Assembly (NCBI RefSeq): GCF_003369915.1
Contig: NC_046677.1
Location: 18,246,913-18,310,912, forward strand
Direction: 5' to 3'
Origin: Drosophila miranda
Lineage: Eukaryota > Arthropoda > Insecta > Diptera > Drosophilidae
Length of the DNA stretch: 64,000 nucleotides
Below the pieces are notes generated by a model. The model was not told the DNA's origin, made no database searches, and worked only from the letters and a program-made list of their open reading frames with translations. This document shows, piece after piece, positions 24,191-37,599 of this stretch (the first letter of the stretch is position 1; each line of letters opens with the position of its first letter). The translations under genes and the position numbers were made by a program.

Positions 24191-27100
24191 CTAGAAGCGG
24201 ATTTCGTTGCTCTGCACCTGCTCGTACACGCGGGGCGTGAGCAGCTCGTAGCGTCCCTTGGACGTCTGGTAGTAAAGGTCGTCCTTGACCACGCTGGGGT
24301 CGTAGCCCTCCTTCTGGAGATCCACCTTGCGCAGCTTGAAGGTGCCGGTCAGATCCACTTTGGTGAGCAATCGGATAATTTGGGGCCGCGCATAGGCGGG
24401 CAGAGTCTTGGCAAGATTGGCGGCAAAGACGTCCAGGTCGAGCTCCCTCTGGGGGTCGTAGATGGCGGCCATGCCAGCCCTGCCTTCGGTGTGGGGAATG
24501 GTCACGCCGTAGACAACCGTGTCCTTGTAGCCAGCCACGTTGCTGACCTGGGCCTCCACCTCGCTGGTGGAGACGTTTTCGCCCTTCCAGCGGAACGTGT
24601 CGCCGGTGCGGTCCTTAAAGTACAGATAGCCCTTTTCGTCGGCCACCAGCAGGTCCCCGGAGAGGAAGGCCATGTCGCCGTGCTTGAAGACATCCTTGAC
24701 AATCTTCTTGGCCGAGGCCTTAGCGTCCACGTAGCCCAGGAACTCGCGCGACGGATTGCCCTTGACAATCTTCCCAATGAAGACGCCCGGCTCGTTGGGG
24801 GCGCACAGCTGGCAGAGCCCGTCCTTGCTCCTGATGGGCTCGCCAGTGTCGGGATCGGCGCGAATGATTGAGATCGGGTAGATTTTCGGCAGAATGCGCG
24901 AGACAAATCCAATGGCGCCCACAGTGTTGTCGTGGTTCATGATGTTCGCATTTCCCTCAGTGGCTCCGTAGAACTCTCCCACCTTGGCGATATTGAAGCG
25001 CTCCACAAACTGCGGCCAGATCTGCGGCCGCAGTCCATTGCCAAAGACGAGGCGCACCCGATGCTTCTGATCGTACTCCGACGGCTTAGTGGCTAGTATA
25101 TAGCGGGCCATCTCACCAATGTACTGCCCAATCTAGAGATCACATTATAGCATTAAGATTGTGCTACAGTGGGGGCTGCTCCAGTACTTACTGTGGCGTT
25201 GAACTTTGCGCAATCAGCGAAGTAGTTGGAGGCCGAGAACTTCTTGCGGATGGAAACGGTGGAGCCAAAGAGCACCGACTGGCCCATGCACATGATGCCT
25301 CCAGCGGTGTGGTACAGCGGCAGGGGAGTGTAGAAGATGTCGTCGTCCTGGAAACCCATGGTGTAGTGGATACCGGCGGCGATGAAGAGATACCTACATA
25401 GACAGATAGATAGATGAAAATATAAAAGACAGAAAAGCTGGGCTACCCACCGAGAATGGGAGATGACAGCCGCCTTGGGCAGTCCTGTGGTGCCGGAAGT
25501 ATAGATATAGACCAATTTGTCGTGATGGTTGACCTGCGTCTTGTTCGGCTTCTCCTTGCTGGCCGTGCCCAGCAGAACATTGAGATTCCTGGACTGCTTG
25601 ATGTCCGTCTGGGTCTGACTGTTGTTGTTCTCGTTGTTGTATTGGAACAGGGTCAGATCGGAGGGCAGATCCTTGGCGACATCGGCCACCGCCTCCACGA
25701 AGTCCTCGCCGTAGATCAGAGCAGAGCAGTGAGCCACTGTGATGCTGTGCAGGAGCGAGGGTCCGCGAAGATTCGTGTTGATCAGCGGGGTGATCACGCC
25801 GATCTTCGACAGGCCCAGCCAGGTGGCCACATACTCGGCGCGGTTCTCCAGGAGCAGGGCCACCACATCGCCCTTCTTGTACCCTTGGGCCTGCAGTACG
25901 TTGGCCACCTTGTTGGCGTGCTCGTTCACCTGCCGGAAGGTCCATCTCTGGGTCTCGCTCATGACAGCCACCTTCTCGGGATGCGCTCTCACATTCCCTT
26001 CAAATACGTCGGCTACCGTGTAGTTGAGGCGCTCATGCCGCTTCGTGTACCTCAGCAGCTTGATGTAGGCCCACAAAGCACTGAAGTGGGGTTTTAGAGA
26101 GGAAAAAAGCCGATTAGCGACTAGGTACCCGCAATATCTCATCCCATCGATCGAGTTGTTTTATGGTCAACGGTTGAAAGTACTAAAAATAGCGCAACAT
26201 CGAAATCGCAGCTCGACAAGCGCACTATATGTACGTACACGATTTGAGATAAATCGCCGCGATAAACCCAATACTTAACCCGGACTATCTGCAATGGAAT
26301 GCGGTTGCGCAGTGCGACTGTGGGAGGCCACTGGATGGGTTATGGCTTCGATACGATAGCCAGCCAATGCTAAGTTCGAAACGAGGTCAAAGGGTTATAA
26401 AGATTGGCATTGAGTAGGAAGTGCCCTGTCTGTCTGAGTGATATCCGAACTTTAATTAGGCTGTAATTATTAATCCATTTCAAATAACCCTAAATCTTCG
26501 TTATTTTCAATTCAAAGGCCAGATTGTGATAAGAGCTATATAAGCTGTGATAAGCTATATATATGTAAGCTGTACATATGGAGGTGTATGCATAAGCAGG
26601 TTATAGAAGAAATGCACGACTAAGGCTACCCAGCGTATCACGGGGGCTCCAAAGATCCGCTCCAGCGCTTGCCCTAAGAAATATCGTTTCTATTGAACTT
26701 TGTACTTGATACTGAAAGGGATCCAAACCTAACCCAAGCCAACCAGACTGGCTGATCGACCCGCTTGATATTTAATGAATTCTATTATATTTTTCAAACT
26801 GACAATGAGACAGCTGCAGATATACTCGTTCACTATTCCAGAATTTCCAGAATACGCCACGAAAGCAATTCAATATGCTCTATATGCAAACAGTGCAGGT
26901 ATTTCTAATTTACGGCGCCCATTGGGTTTCAGCTTAGGCCCGCGAAGAACATCAACCCCTTGAACGTAGGTAGGTAGATGGGGGGCTGTATATTATAAGG
27001 GGGAACACTACTATACTCCGCACTCGACTTGGGACTTGAACGCTTAGGCGATCTGAATTTGAATTTGCGGGGCTGTGCACTCTGGAGGAAGGGGACGTAC

Positions 27101-28530
27101 TTTGCACTGCTGGAGAGGCAGTAGTGGCCAGCATATCGATAAGATTGTCAGCCAACGATGGGGATTACTTGCGTTCCTTAGCCATGTTTCGAGAAGGCTT
27201 TAATCAGGCCTTATGACCCCCCTCGAGTGGCTAGTTTTGTATTTTTGGAACAGTCGAACATGTTTGTTCGGTGATAAGTTCGGCAGCAATCGCGACCAGT
27301 CGCTCCAACCGCTCGAAAACTTGCCCAAGGTTGTCCGGCCAGACTTGGTGTTGGTGCTGATGCTGAAGCTGATGTCGATCTTAAGAATCTGCTGTGTGTT
27401 AGAGTATGAGTGTGAGTCGGTTTCAGCGTGCTGGCCTTGGCACGGAACCCGATCTGTACGAGTGCTGTGCTGTGCGACGAGAAGCGTTGAAGCGAAATAC
27501 GCTGAGCTAAACTGAATATGCGCAAAAGACTAGCAACAAGTCGAAAGAGATTTTCACGGCTGAGTCCGAAATTTCCACCGATCGCAGCTGGAACTCGACC
27601 TGCTAGCCCTGCTGGCCGTTCAAAACAAACAAAAAAACAAACGCCGAAAAGTTAAGCTCGAGGCGAGTGACACTTCCGCCATTTTAATTGACTTTGTACG
27701 AGTATTAGCTGGCTCCGCTATGGTCTGGCCTGGCCTGGGTGTACGTTTTCAAGAACAGCCGCTGATTTTTCGAATGTCGACGGTAACTGTGCCAGTGAGG
27801 CTTCCGCCTGACGCACCCGACAAATTAGTATGCGGCAGGGCCTCTCGATGACGATCACTGCGATCCGATGGTAAATAAAAGTGAATTTAGTTTCTTTTGG
27901 CATATGTCAGGCCTATGTCGACCTTGAACCTGAAGAAGTCAATGGACTAACGTACATACAAATGCCGTATATTATTAGCGATTTTATGAAAAAAAATCAC
28001 AATTAAACAAACAGAAGATGAAAGCTTCAGCCTGCCTAATGGAGTTTTCTCTTTACAGTTTTCTTTGAAAACTCGATCTGGCTGCTGGAGACGGAGACGG
28101 CGATGGCGACCTAAATAAACGGGAAACGAGTTTTCTATGTGGCCATACGGCAGTTAGCCAACAGGCGGGGTACAATGAGCAAAGTACTCGCACTCGGCTG
28201 ATTTCTCATGCGGTCGGTCTTGCGGTCAGACGCGCCTCAATGGGTTCACAAAGGAAACACACAAATCTGAATCTGCAACTGAATTGTCTTGAAATGCACA
28301 CCAGTTGGGGGGTATTGTAAACCTATCATCGCCATCAGCATACCCAGTACCGTCTGTACGGGGAAGGGAGGGGGGAGCAGATAACACAACACACCCACTA
28401 CAGCTATGTCCATTTAGACTCACATTAAATCTCGTTGCGCTGTGGCTCCCGCTATGTAGAACCAGCGCCAGCCTGGCCGCGTCAGCAGCAGGGCGACAAG
28501 CGCTATGACCACCGCAAAAATCCAGCCCAT
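24191..28530 (-). CDS. Fatp1: Fatty-acid transport protein / very-long-chain acyl-CoA synthetase
   Basis: Exons: 28530-28424, 26080-25451, 25393-25192, 25132-24191; phases agree, 626 aa. Exon 1 encodes a membrane segment (MGWIFAVVIALVALLLT) followed by GWRWFYIAGATAQRDL, typical of the FATP/SLC27 N-terminus. The AMP-binding motif YIYTSGTTGLPKAA is in exon 2. Exon 4 carries FYGATEGN and the FATP-specific block FKDRTGDTFRWKGENVST. Family members couple fatty-acid uptake to CoA ester formation at ER, mitochondrial or plasma membranes. Intron 1 is 2.3 kb. The frame upstream of exon 2 is open back to an ATG at 26142 (MRYCGYLVANRLF..), so a promoter inside intron 1 could make a variant N-terminus. 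Fatp1 versus another fly Fatp paralogue was chosen from memory, so the number is less sure than the family. Confidence 0.9.
26081..28423 (-). other. First intron of Fatp
   Basis: 2,343 bp. The stretch next to exon 2 (26142-26081) is open in frame and starts with ATG. 27211-27525 also stays open on the minus strand but has no protein signature; it could belong to an alternative 5' UTR. Nothing else is supported. Confidence 0.6.
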
Positions 28531-29324
28531 TGTTTGTAGCGCGAAGATGACGCAGGCTAAAGCCAGACCAAAAACGACCGACGCGCGAAAAAACCGAAAG
28601 ATGAATAAAAACCGTTCGCGTCGTTGTTGCTGGCGCTGGTGCTGCAGCGATCTATAGATTAGCGGGCGATCAGCTGTGCTCTGCGGGGTTGCCGGATCAG
28701 TGGAAAAAGAAGAACGTCAGCGATCAGTTTTTCGAATGGAATATTTCCACTTACATTGGTGCTATACGGCGCGCAGTTATCTATATTTATTATCACGTTG
28801 CTGTTTACATAGCTGTCCAGTGCGCTGTGGTGCTAATGCACGAAAATGAAAGCAGGGTTAAAGGCTGGTATGACGTTGTTGCAATATTTACCACTTACCA
28901 TGAGCCTCTGATTGTCATTATTGCTGTTGTAATTGTTATAACGCAAGCGTTGATAACGGTGTTCGTTGCGTTGTCACAAGAACCCGTTGAACATGTAGAA
29001 CGGCAGAAAGTGTCGGCGAACCTTGCGGAATAGCATTTTCTTGCGCTTAAAATGTAATTACGTCTCTCTCTTGAGCAACAATTGCAACAAACACTGTTTA
29101 GTATGCAATATTTTGTTTTGGTTTTGTAACTTCTGCGATATGTAGGCTGGCGGCTGGCTGTGAGCACGCGCACGCGCCAAAACACAGATAGGTCAGCAGT
29201 GGCAGCGCCATCAGACGCAGCTGACGTACAACCAGTCTGGCAACTCCCTCAACGCAGCAAGCGAATTACAAACTACAAATGTTGCTTAGACTCAGATTTT
29301 AGTTGTTTTATTTACATACTCGCC
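28531..29324. promoter_or_regulatory. Divergent promoter region of Fatp and LRR1
   Basis: 794 bp between opposed start codons. On the plus strand an ATG at 28836 opens 65 codons with a hydrophobic stretch (IVIIAVVIVITQALI), ending at 29033. If transcribed it would be a uORF of LRR1 or noise. No TATA box is obvious. Confidence 0.5.
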
Positions 29325-30670
29325 ATGAAAATCTTATGCGAGGTGCAGGTGGTGAACCGCACAACCCAAGCGAATCGGACTCCCAGGCCCGTAAAGTCCA
29401 CACTTGCCATTGGCTACAAACAGAACGCGTCGGACTCAAATGGCAACACAAAAAAAGAGCTGGAAATGCTGCTGTTCAGCGGCACCACCAAGACCAGCAC
29501 CCGGTACAAGGTGCGGGACAATGTACAAGCCGTGCACACAAAGTTTATCCTGGATGGAAAGGCCACCATTGGCTTCCATCAGCCTGCCGAGAACCTGCTC
29601 ATCAAATGTGATCCCATACAGCTGAAGGGATTTCTACAGACCATGAAGCTGGGCATGGAGGGCAAGGATGCCATTAATCTAAGACTGAACATAGCGGCCG
29701 CCACGGCCATTCCCCAAAAGTCGCAGCCGCAGCAGAGGATGGTCGTCAGCAAGCGCAGCGAATACCCCATCAAGGGCTTCCCTCGGACCCTCAAGTCTCT
29801 GACCATAAACAACAGCCAGCTGGTTAAACTCAGCTTTGAGATCTGCACGCTGCGCAACCTCACCACTCTGGACGTCGGGGGCAACAAGTTGACGAAGGTG
29901 GGTGAGCGGACCTTGCATTGCGTGTACATTTTGATTTATTCTACCTTTACTGCCAGATTCCTCCTGAGCTAGGGCGCCTGCCCCTCACCACGCTACACTT
30001 GAGCGGCAACTGTCTGGGTGAGTTGAATGACTGGTGTTGGATGCGTGGCACGAAGCTAAGTCAGTCTCTCCGCGAGCTGGACTTGTCGAGCAATGGATTG
30101 ACCTACTTCCCACCTGCTCTGGTTAAGTTTGAGCGCTTGGTGTCTCTGAAACTGAATCACAACCAGCTGACTCGCCTGCCCTTCGCCATTAGACGGCTAC
30201 AGGGTCTACGCTCGTTGCACGTGTGCAGCAACAAACTGGAATCACTGCCCGCAGCAATTGAGGATCTCCGCATAGACCTGCTGGACGTGTGGGGCAACTG
30301 CTTCAGAGGCTTCAATGCCGAGGCTGCTCAGCTACAGTCGCATCGATTGTCGGCCAGCAATACGCCACAGCCGCTCTGGCTGCAGGCAGCACGCGCCGTC
30401 GCCAACTACAAACTGCCTCTGTCCGCAGACTCTGTGCCTGCCGTACTGATCGAACTCATATCGGAGGCGCCCAAATGCTTATGCGGAAAGCTCTGCTACG
30501 CTCTGCGACAGGAAGACCTCCTCCAGCGCGTCATCCAGCCGAAGTTCACCAACATCAAGAACCTCACCTACAGCCGTGAGCACCAGATCTACGCGGATGT
30601 GGTCATATGTGGGCCCAACTGCAGTGCCTCCCAGCAGCTGAAGGCCCTCTTTGCCCTCATGTTTCCCTGA
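29325..30670 (+). CDS. LRR1: Leucine-rich repeat protein LRR1 (PPIL5), CRL2 substrate receptor
   Basis: Two exons, 29325-29897 and 29957-30670; 59-bp intron, phase 0; 428 aa. The start is ATG 29325, which aligns with the family N-terminus (MKxxCEV). The upstream frame is open to 29160 but has no ATG. The N-terminal 150 residues hold the family's plextrin-like fold (RYKVRDNVQAVHTKFILDGKATI). LRRs run from about residue 165 to 330 (LTTLDVGGNKL, LRELDLSSNGL, LVSLKLNHNQL, LRSLHVCSNKL). The Cys-rich end includes CLCGKLC. In metazoans LRR1 directs cullin-2 ligase to the MCM7 subunit of terminated CMG helicases, removing them from chromatin. AATAAA at 30881-30886. Confidence 0.9.
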
Positions 30671-30880
30671 CTGGAGTATACTCTTATCTAATTTGTCAAT
30701 TTTCAATTAGGTTTTGAGTTAGGGCTAAACTATTTTGTGGTTTTCATTATTTATGTACTATATTATATACACTTAATATTTTCCAATTCAATCATAAAAC
30801 GAGCATGGAGCTCTTATTTAAGTTTTAATATTGTTTCCTGCTCATATCTTTCATTCCTTCACTCGATTTAGCTAAGTGTC

Positions 30881-30886
30881 AATAAA
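30881..30886 (+). terminator. Poly(A) signal of LRR1
   Basis: AATAAA 211 bp after the stop codon, the first canonical hexamer on this strand. Confidence 0.7.
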
Positions 30887-33452
30887 AACGCATTTAAGTG
30901 GAATTTAACACATTTTTGGTAGCTACCAATCTTTTTAAAGAAAGATAGCTTGTAGCTCCATGTTTGAACTTAAGTAATGATGACATTTTAGGCGCTTTTT
31001 AGCCTTTGAGAATTCATTAAAGCTTGACTGCGAAGGACTTTTCGAATTTGTTGATTTATTTCGAATGCATTGATTCAAACTTTAGAGATCTTACCTCTTA
31101 GTCATTCTCTTTTCTGCGAGAAATTATAGTACTTCTCTTAGTAATTCTCTTTTCTACCAGGCCGGGACTGGCCAATAGCTAATCAATTAGGGGAAAATTG
31201 TACAAATTTAAATATATAACACTGGCAACATACAAATCAATAGAATTTTTGTCTATAATTTTACGAAATGGAGCCTGGTATGAATCTTTGCTGGACGACC
31301 CCAATATTATAAATTCCACCATTAAAAATGAATTCCTTCAAGTGCAGCTTCGAATATAATATTTCTTTGGTCTTTTGTTGGGCAGTTTCTTTGAAGAAGC
31401 GAAGTTTTCTCTCGACTCTCGTACCCTATTATATGACGCAAGTAATAGGCACTTGTGGACATTCAAAAATGGAAATTATTAAACAAAAACAACAACTTCT
31501 AGCTATACATATTGTACCGAAGGCGAATACAATGATAAAATTATCTTATGGGCTTCCCGATAAGAAACCCTTCGTTTAAGGACTATGGCACACTTTGTGG
31601 CTGCACTGGATACCGGGTCCTGGCAGCCGGGCCCTTTCACTTTCATAGAGACATTGGCACGCACATTCACGTCCCCGGGTTTGTTTTCATATTACAGAAG
31701 CTCGTTGTTTTTATTATTAAAAGCTCGCTGCGTATGTGACTTGCATAAACGATTCTTTTTTATCAGCCAGCGCGCCATCTCACCCCACCGTGCTTGTTTC
31801 TCCCACCCTCTCACACGCACCCACATACCCACACATCCTTTGGCCTCTTCCTTCTCTTAGCTTTCCCTAGGATTTCTTTCCTCTGCTTTTCTTTCGCTTT
31901 ATCAAATCAAAACTTGGAAGCGCTGCCACTTTTTTAAATAAGCATAAACAGTGATACCGACGCGCCGCCTCTCGCTCTCTCTCTCTTCTGCTGAGCTTTA
32001 ATGTGCAGCTTGGGAATAAGTCGGCAAAAGAAAAGGAGGAAGGAGAGGAGAGGAGCGGCGAGATGGAGAAATAGAGACAGAAAGGGATGAGCCATGACTT
32101 GTGGCAATGTTGGGCCTAACTATAAAAATGTTTATCAGCATTTGGGAGTGCACGAGCGGGGAGGGGTTCAGAGTGCTCCTCTAAGCTGCCTCAAATCCAA
32201 TTTTGAGCAGCATTTAAGTGTTCGCCTCCGCTCTCCGCTCTCCGCTCTCCACTCTTCTCTTGTGCTTTCGTTTTTGTTTGCTATGCAGATATATGAGGGA
32301 GAGAGAGAGAGAAGACGAGTCTATACGGACATGTGTGTGCGTGTTTGCTCAAACGTTGTCCTTTTGCCGGGCCTTTGCCTGACTTTGTCGCTCTCCCTGT
32401 GTGAAAATGTGTGTCTACTCGCAAATGTGTGGGCAAATATTTGGCTTGACTTTGCTTTTACTTGACGATATGCAGTCTCCTTTCCTATGCCCCCACTGGC
32501 ACTGCTTTAATGGAGGGACATCGATATAATTGGTAGAGATACATACAATTTATCGAAGGGGATAATTAACAATAGCTTTGTTGGAGGTTTCGGAATTTCA
32601 CCAAGGGAAAAAAATATACATATGGGCATTTCCATGGAAAGGTTCACCGAGACAAAAAAATTAAAAGCTAATACAAACATATTTCTTTTGCCCCGATTTT
32701 ATTTTCTAAATTAATTGAAACATGGCCAATTTAACCATATAATTTCATTAACTTTGAACTGAAAACTAATTAACATAAGGTAAAGTGCACTTTTTGGTTT
32801 TTTTTGTATTTTTTTAGTCGGTTAACGGTAAATTTTTTTACTTTTATGAACCCAAGACGTTTTTGTCCTGTGCGACAGCGGTTTTAAATAAATTGTAAAA
32901 AAACAACAAATCAAATTTGCATATAATTATAAACATTTTAAAGACACATCCATGCACAGCATTTATCAGAAATAAGGCCTCAATTTTGAGTGAAATTAGA
33001 GTTTGAATTGATCGCCGTGAAAACCACTTATATTTTTGCCACCATGCGATTGCCTTGGTATTTTACAAAAATTTCGAAATTGAATAGTGGACGAAAATCT
33101 ACCTTCGCACCAATTATAGGGCTTATCAAAAGCTACTTTATAATGGAAGAAGAATTCTGAAAATCCGTGCCATTTTGACTTTGTTACCTCTTGCAATCAT
33201 TGGCAACACAGAAATATAAACACCAAATAAAAAATAGCCTTTAAAATTTCAGTAATAGATAAAACAACTGTAGGGGAATTCCTAAACAGAAGATATTTTG
33301 ACGGTTCAAATTGAAAGTTTATAAAGAATTTCCGTTCCTCTTGTGATAACAAAATGTGCACAATTTCCATGAAATCTTCATAAATTCAAAGAGCCGTTTC
33401 CGTTTCCCCTTTAAGCCACGAGCTCTGAAAAGTGTGCTACAAATTTGTATAT

Positions 33453-33516
33453 TTTATATGGTCATAAATGAAAAATGCGTCTCAAAAAGCGTTATAGACC
33501 ATCCAGACCATATAAA
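33453..33516. repeat. Small inverted repeat
   Basis: TTTATATGGTC (33453-33463) and GACCATATAAA (33506-33516) are exact reverse complements, with a 42-nt loop containing a weak inner stem (AATGC with GCGTT). Confidence 0.65.
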
Positions 33517-34042
33517 AACGTTTCAAAATTTCGTCTGTCTGCCCGCCGGCCCGGCCCCATCATGTCTCATAAAATAAACCAACCCCCAATCATTGGCACT
33601 GGGCCCAGTCCTAAAACAAAAAGAAAACAAAAATGTGCCAAGTCAGGCAGGGGAATGGAAATTTAACAAGTCCCCCAGCCTCCCATAAAGTCCACGCTCA
33701 GAGACAGAGACAGTAAAAACTCCATTAACCGTCATCAAAAATGCATTTCGCATGCATCAAACCAAAATGGCCAAGGCACCATCAAATAGAATGGGATGAA
33801 ACGGCTCGAATCAAAGCACATTGGAATAAATCAAAGAGGTCAGAGAGCAGCGGAGCAGTGGAACAGCGGAGGGAGCAGCAAAAAATTCTGCGAAAACATT
33901 TTTATGGCTAATCAACGAAGAAGACCAGAGTCAGAGCCTGATCCGAACAGACCCGTCAGACCCCAATGGATGACTCCCCTGGCAACATTTTTATGCACAA
34001 ATTAACTTTGCAATTGCTGGGAAGACTAGGGAAGAGGGAAGA

Positions 34043-34072
34043 GGGGGGACGGGGGACGGGGGTTGGATGGGG
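34043..34072 (+). repeat. Guanine-run cluster, quadruplex-prone
   Basis: Four runs of at least four G within 30 bp (G6, G5, G5, then G4 after TTGGAT), with spacers of 2, 2 and 6 bp. It meets the usual G-quadruplex pattern on the plus strand. Confidence 0.65.
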
Positions 34073-37000
34073 CGGATCACTGGGTGTTTGTTGCTGTGTC
34101 ACTCCCCCTGCATTACGGAGACGACTCGGGGAGTGAATTTATCCCCAATTTGCGTGCAGCGGGTAAACATTTTATGTGCCCCGTCTGGCTCTGCTCCACT
34201 TTGGCTTATCAAATTTTATTAGCAGGCCGGCAAATTGTGCAACAACAACAGCACAACAGCAACAACAGCCACCACATTAGCAGGACAAACAAGGTTCGGG
34301 ACTCTTGGAGCTGCCACAGAGCCACCCTCAAAGTGCAGCCCCAGCCCCAGCCCAAGCACCGAATCTGACTCCGTCTCAAGGTATGATTTGTCGTCCGCTA
34401 TCAATTTCTGTGGCACAACACCAACATCCCCCAAATGGCGGCCCAGAAGTCGCTTCAAAGCTAGAAAAACGACCGGAAAAGTGCAAACACACGCGAAACT
34501 GTCGTCGACCGTGTGGGGGAATCCCAAAAAGAACTCCCTGCCAGTCCTGTGGGGGCTTGTCGCCCAGACGCGTGCAGGGGTCTAATAAAAACGTTTTGAT
34601 AGGCTTATGACCGGCTTCCAAGGCGCAAGGCTTCTGCTCCTGTTTTATATTTGTCTTAATATTATTTCAAATTCACCCGCTAACTGGTACAGCAAATAAA
34701 GATAAGGAATAAAGAAAATCAATAGACCCTCTTCAAGACTTTGGCCAGAAGGGTAAGAAGAAAAGAAGTTAAAGGTGTGTTCAAAGGAAAGTAAATAAAA
34801 AGGGAACAATGGCTGGAACAAGGCCGAGCTCCACAGGAAAATCCTTGGGGATGTAACCAAGGATACTTTAAGCGATGATAACTCATAATTTCTAATCTCC
34901 TGCTGGAGGAATTCTGTGGAGTGCACAACTAAAAAGTATGTATTGTGTACGTACTTGTATCTTTTGTATAAGCCAAAGTTTGGTATATATGGACCCTCTT
35001 ATATCGATTCTTTTTAGGCTGAGAGTTTGTACGGAATGCGGCTTTTCAGGGTAGTTTCTTTATTTCTGAAATTCTTGTGACAGATTTTAGGGAGATTCGC
35101 ACAATCGTGGCCCTCGTACTCGAAGATACTCGCATCTTTTTCTTTTGTCTGTATCGTAAACAATCCTGACTGATGTAGGATCTGTGTTGTGCTCAATATT
35201 TACAGCATAACCGATATATTACCAAATTTCTGCATTTCATTCACCCTATTTATACTGCCCTGCCGCCTGGACGCCCAAATGTATGTCACATACCATATGA
35301 ATGTAAGTCAGTCGCACTGTGGGGATCTGACAATCCTTAGTTCCATCCCACTTCCGCTTCCTTTCACAAGGCTTATCATAAAAACGCTTCGGGGGAGGAT
35401 TTTCCAATCTGCCCGCTGGCCAGAAGCGAAATCAATCGAAAAAAACTGACCAGCCAGCGATTCGAGCAGCGCAACGCAAAGGAAAGCAAATCAAATTCTA
35501 GTCAAACAACAAAGAATTGCGAATACATTTGGAAAAATCAATTTTCAATTTAAAATTTAGATGCTTTCCCTCGACTCCACTCCACTCCAATCCAATCCAT
35601 GCCCCTCATGCCACTCGGCTGCCACGAGAGATAAAGATAAAAATGCGTTCAAGCGCAAAATGTAAATAGAACTCAAGTTTAACCGAAACCCAGAGAGGCG
35701 GATGAATGCTACAGGTTGTACGTGTATTTCTATTTGTCTTTGTGCCCTCCCTTTTGGGGTGGAGGCTGGCTGGAAATGGTGGGGCCCCAACCGATTTCAA
35801 AGCAAAATATTGGCGCATAAATCTGAAACAAAAAGTTTGTTTTGCGGTCAGCGGAGGCGAGTCTCCGTGTAATAATGGGTACTCGGGCAGTGAAAGGATA
35901 CAATGGACCCACTGCCATGTATGACACATTTTCTGTCCCTCTTCTGTTGAGACTCTTAAAATGAATCTCTGTCCATAGTTGTAGCTAAATAAATGCTAAG
36001 CATTTCTTCAACACATTTGTTCTTTGGCTAGAAGTATACCTCCTGCAGAAAGGTTATACTGGATAATAGGGTAGCAAGCAGTCGACTCAAAAAGCCACTC
36101 AATCTTCCCACATTGTATTGAATTTCTGCTGGTTGATTCTTGCCTTTGATTTTTATCGTGTGGTGAGTTTTTTACGAGCTCCTTGCCGGCGTTCCGTCTG
36201 TTTCAATGGCCCCCTTATTGTTGATGATCCAGAGTTGATTATTTGCCTAGCCCTGCCGGGGCACCCAGGGCCCTGTGGCCCACTCGGGGCAGAGCGTGCA
36301 TTTCATTAGCCGAATGTATCTCTGGGATACATCTGGGCGCTGTGGCATTCGGCACTCGGCATTTGGCAAACGATTTCATGCCGCATCGCTTGGGCAAACA
36401 AAATCAAATCTGTGACTAGGAAATTGCTTTTGCCTGCTTCCGACTGTGCCTGTGACTTTGGCTCCCACTACGGCTACGACTACGGATCCCACACCCCGTA
36501 TCGCTCCCCATTCACGCGTAGCTGCCCCTCAAAGGGAGCCGTCCGCCCTTCGAAATATTTGTTAAATGCAACTATTTAGGGAATGTATTCAATTTGAAAG
36601 GCTCCCCTGTGTAAACAGGCAGCAAAACGATTAAAATTTAACTACATCAAATATTTGGAGTTGGCTTTGATGGGCTGGCAGAATGTTTAATAATAATATT
36701 AAATGCATAATTCATTTTGCAGCTCCAACGTAATAAGAGTTCATTCAATTTAATGCACTTGCCCGACTGTCTTTGGGCCAATATAACACCAGGAGTCGTT
36801 CCAGAAGGACGACAGGCAGGGGGAGCAGAGACCTGGGCTGGCGGCTGGGAGCTGAGGAGAAGTCACTTTATTGCAAAGTTCTAGCGAAAATTAATTCATT
36901 AGCATTTTATTACTCCGGCACAGTGACGACAGCAGCTGATGATGGAGAAGATTCCCCCATAGGTACATTGATTGCCAAGACCCCACGCTGTGGATCGGGT

Positions 37001-37599
37001 GGTCTTTGCTGCTTTGATGTGTAATTAAATCAATAATCACTTTGGAGTCTGCGCCGGCTTCGGGGAGTTTATTAGTTGATTGAACCAGCAGGTGACACAG
37101 GTGGAGAGACAATGCTCAAGTTGGCGGTGGGGAGTGGCAGGTAAAGCAATCCGCTTTGCTGGGAGGGGCGACTCGACTGTAAGTGGAGTTCAAGAAACAA
37201 TTTCGAGCGGAATAAATCGCATAGGATGCAACGTGAAACTAAATTTCCACTCTGTTTAAAGGTTTCCTTAAATTCTATTTATATAAGGACATATATTTTA
37301 TGAAGAAGATAGAAACCCCTACATACTAGCACTTGTTCCTCTTTTAACAGATAATGGTATAAAGAATTAAAGGATTTCTTTTAATTTTTTGGTTTTTGAG
37401 GAAAGTTTGCTTTGTTTTTTCAAAGAACTTAAGAATTGTTTGGGGAACTTCCCAATTCTGGGCATAGTGGCCTCGTTTTTGCATACGACTGAAACGTTGA
37501 TGAGATCTGATGGAGAGGTCTGCAATGCGTAAAGCAGGCAGTGTGAGTAAGAGAAATAGATACTATCCATAAGTCCAACCACTAATATCCAAAGAAAAC

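Noticed and set aside
29160-29324. N-terminal extension of LRR1 in the same open frame
   Set aside because: No ATG in the extension, and the family N-terminus aligns exactly at ATG 29325.
34219-34621. Several overlapping ORFs of about 100 codons in both strands
   Set aside because: Low-complexity composition (CAACAG and CCCAGC words) keeps many frames open at once; none shows coding bias or a motif.
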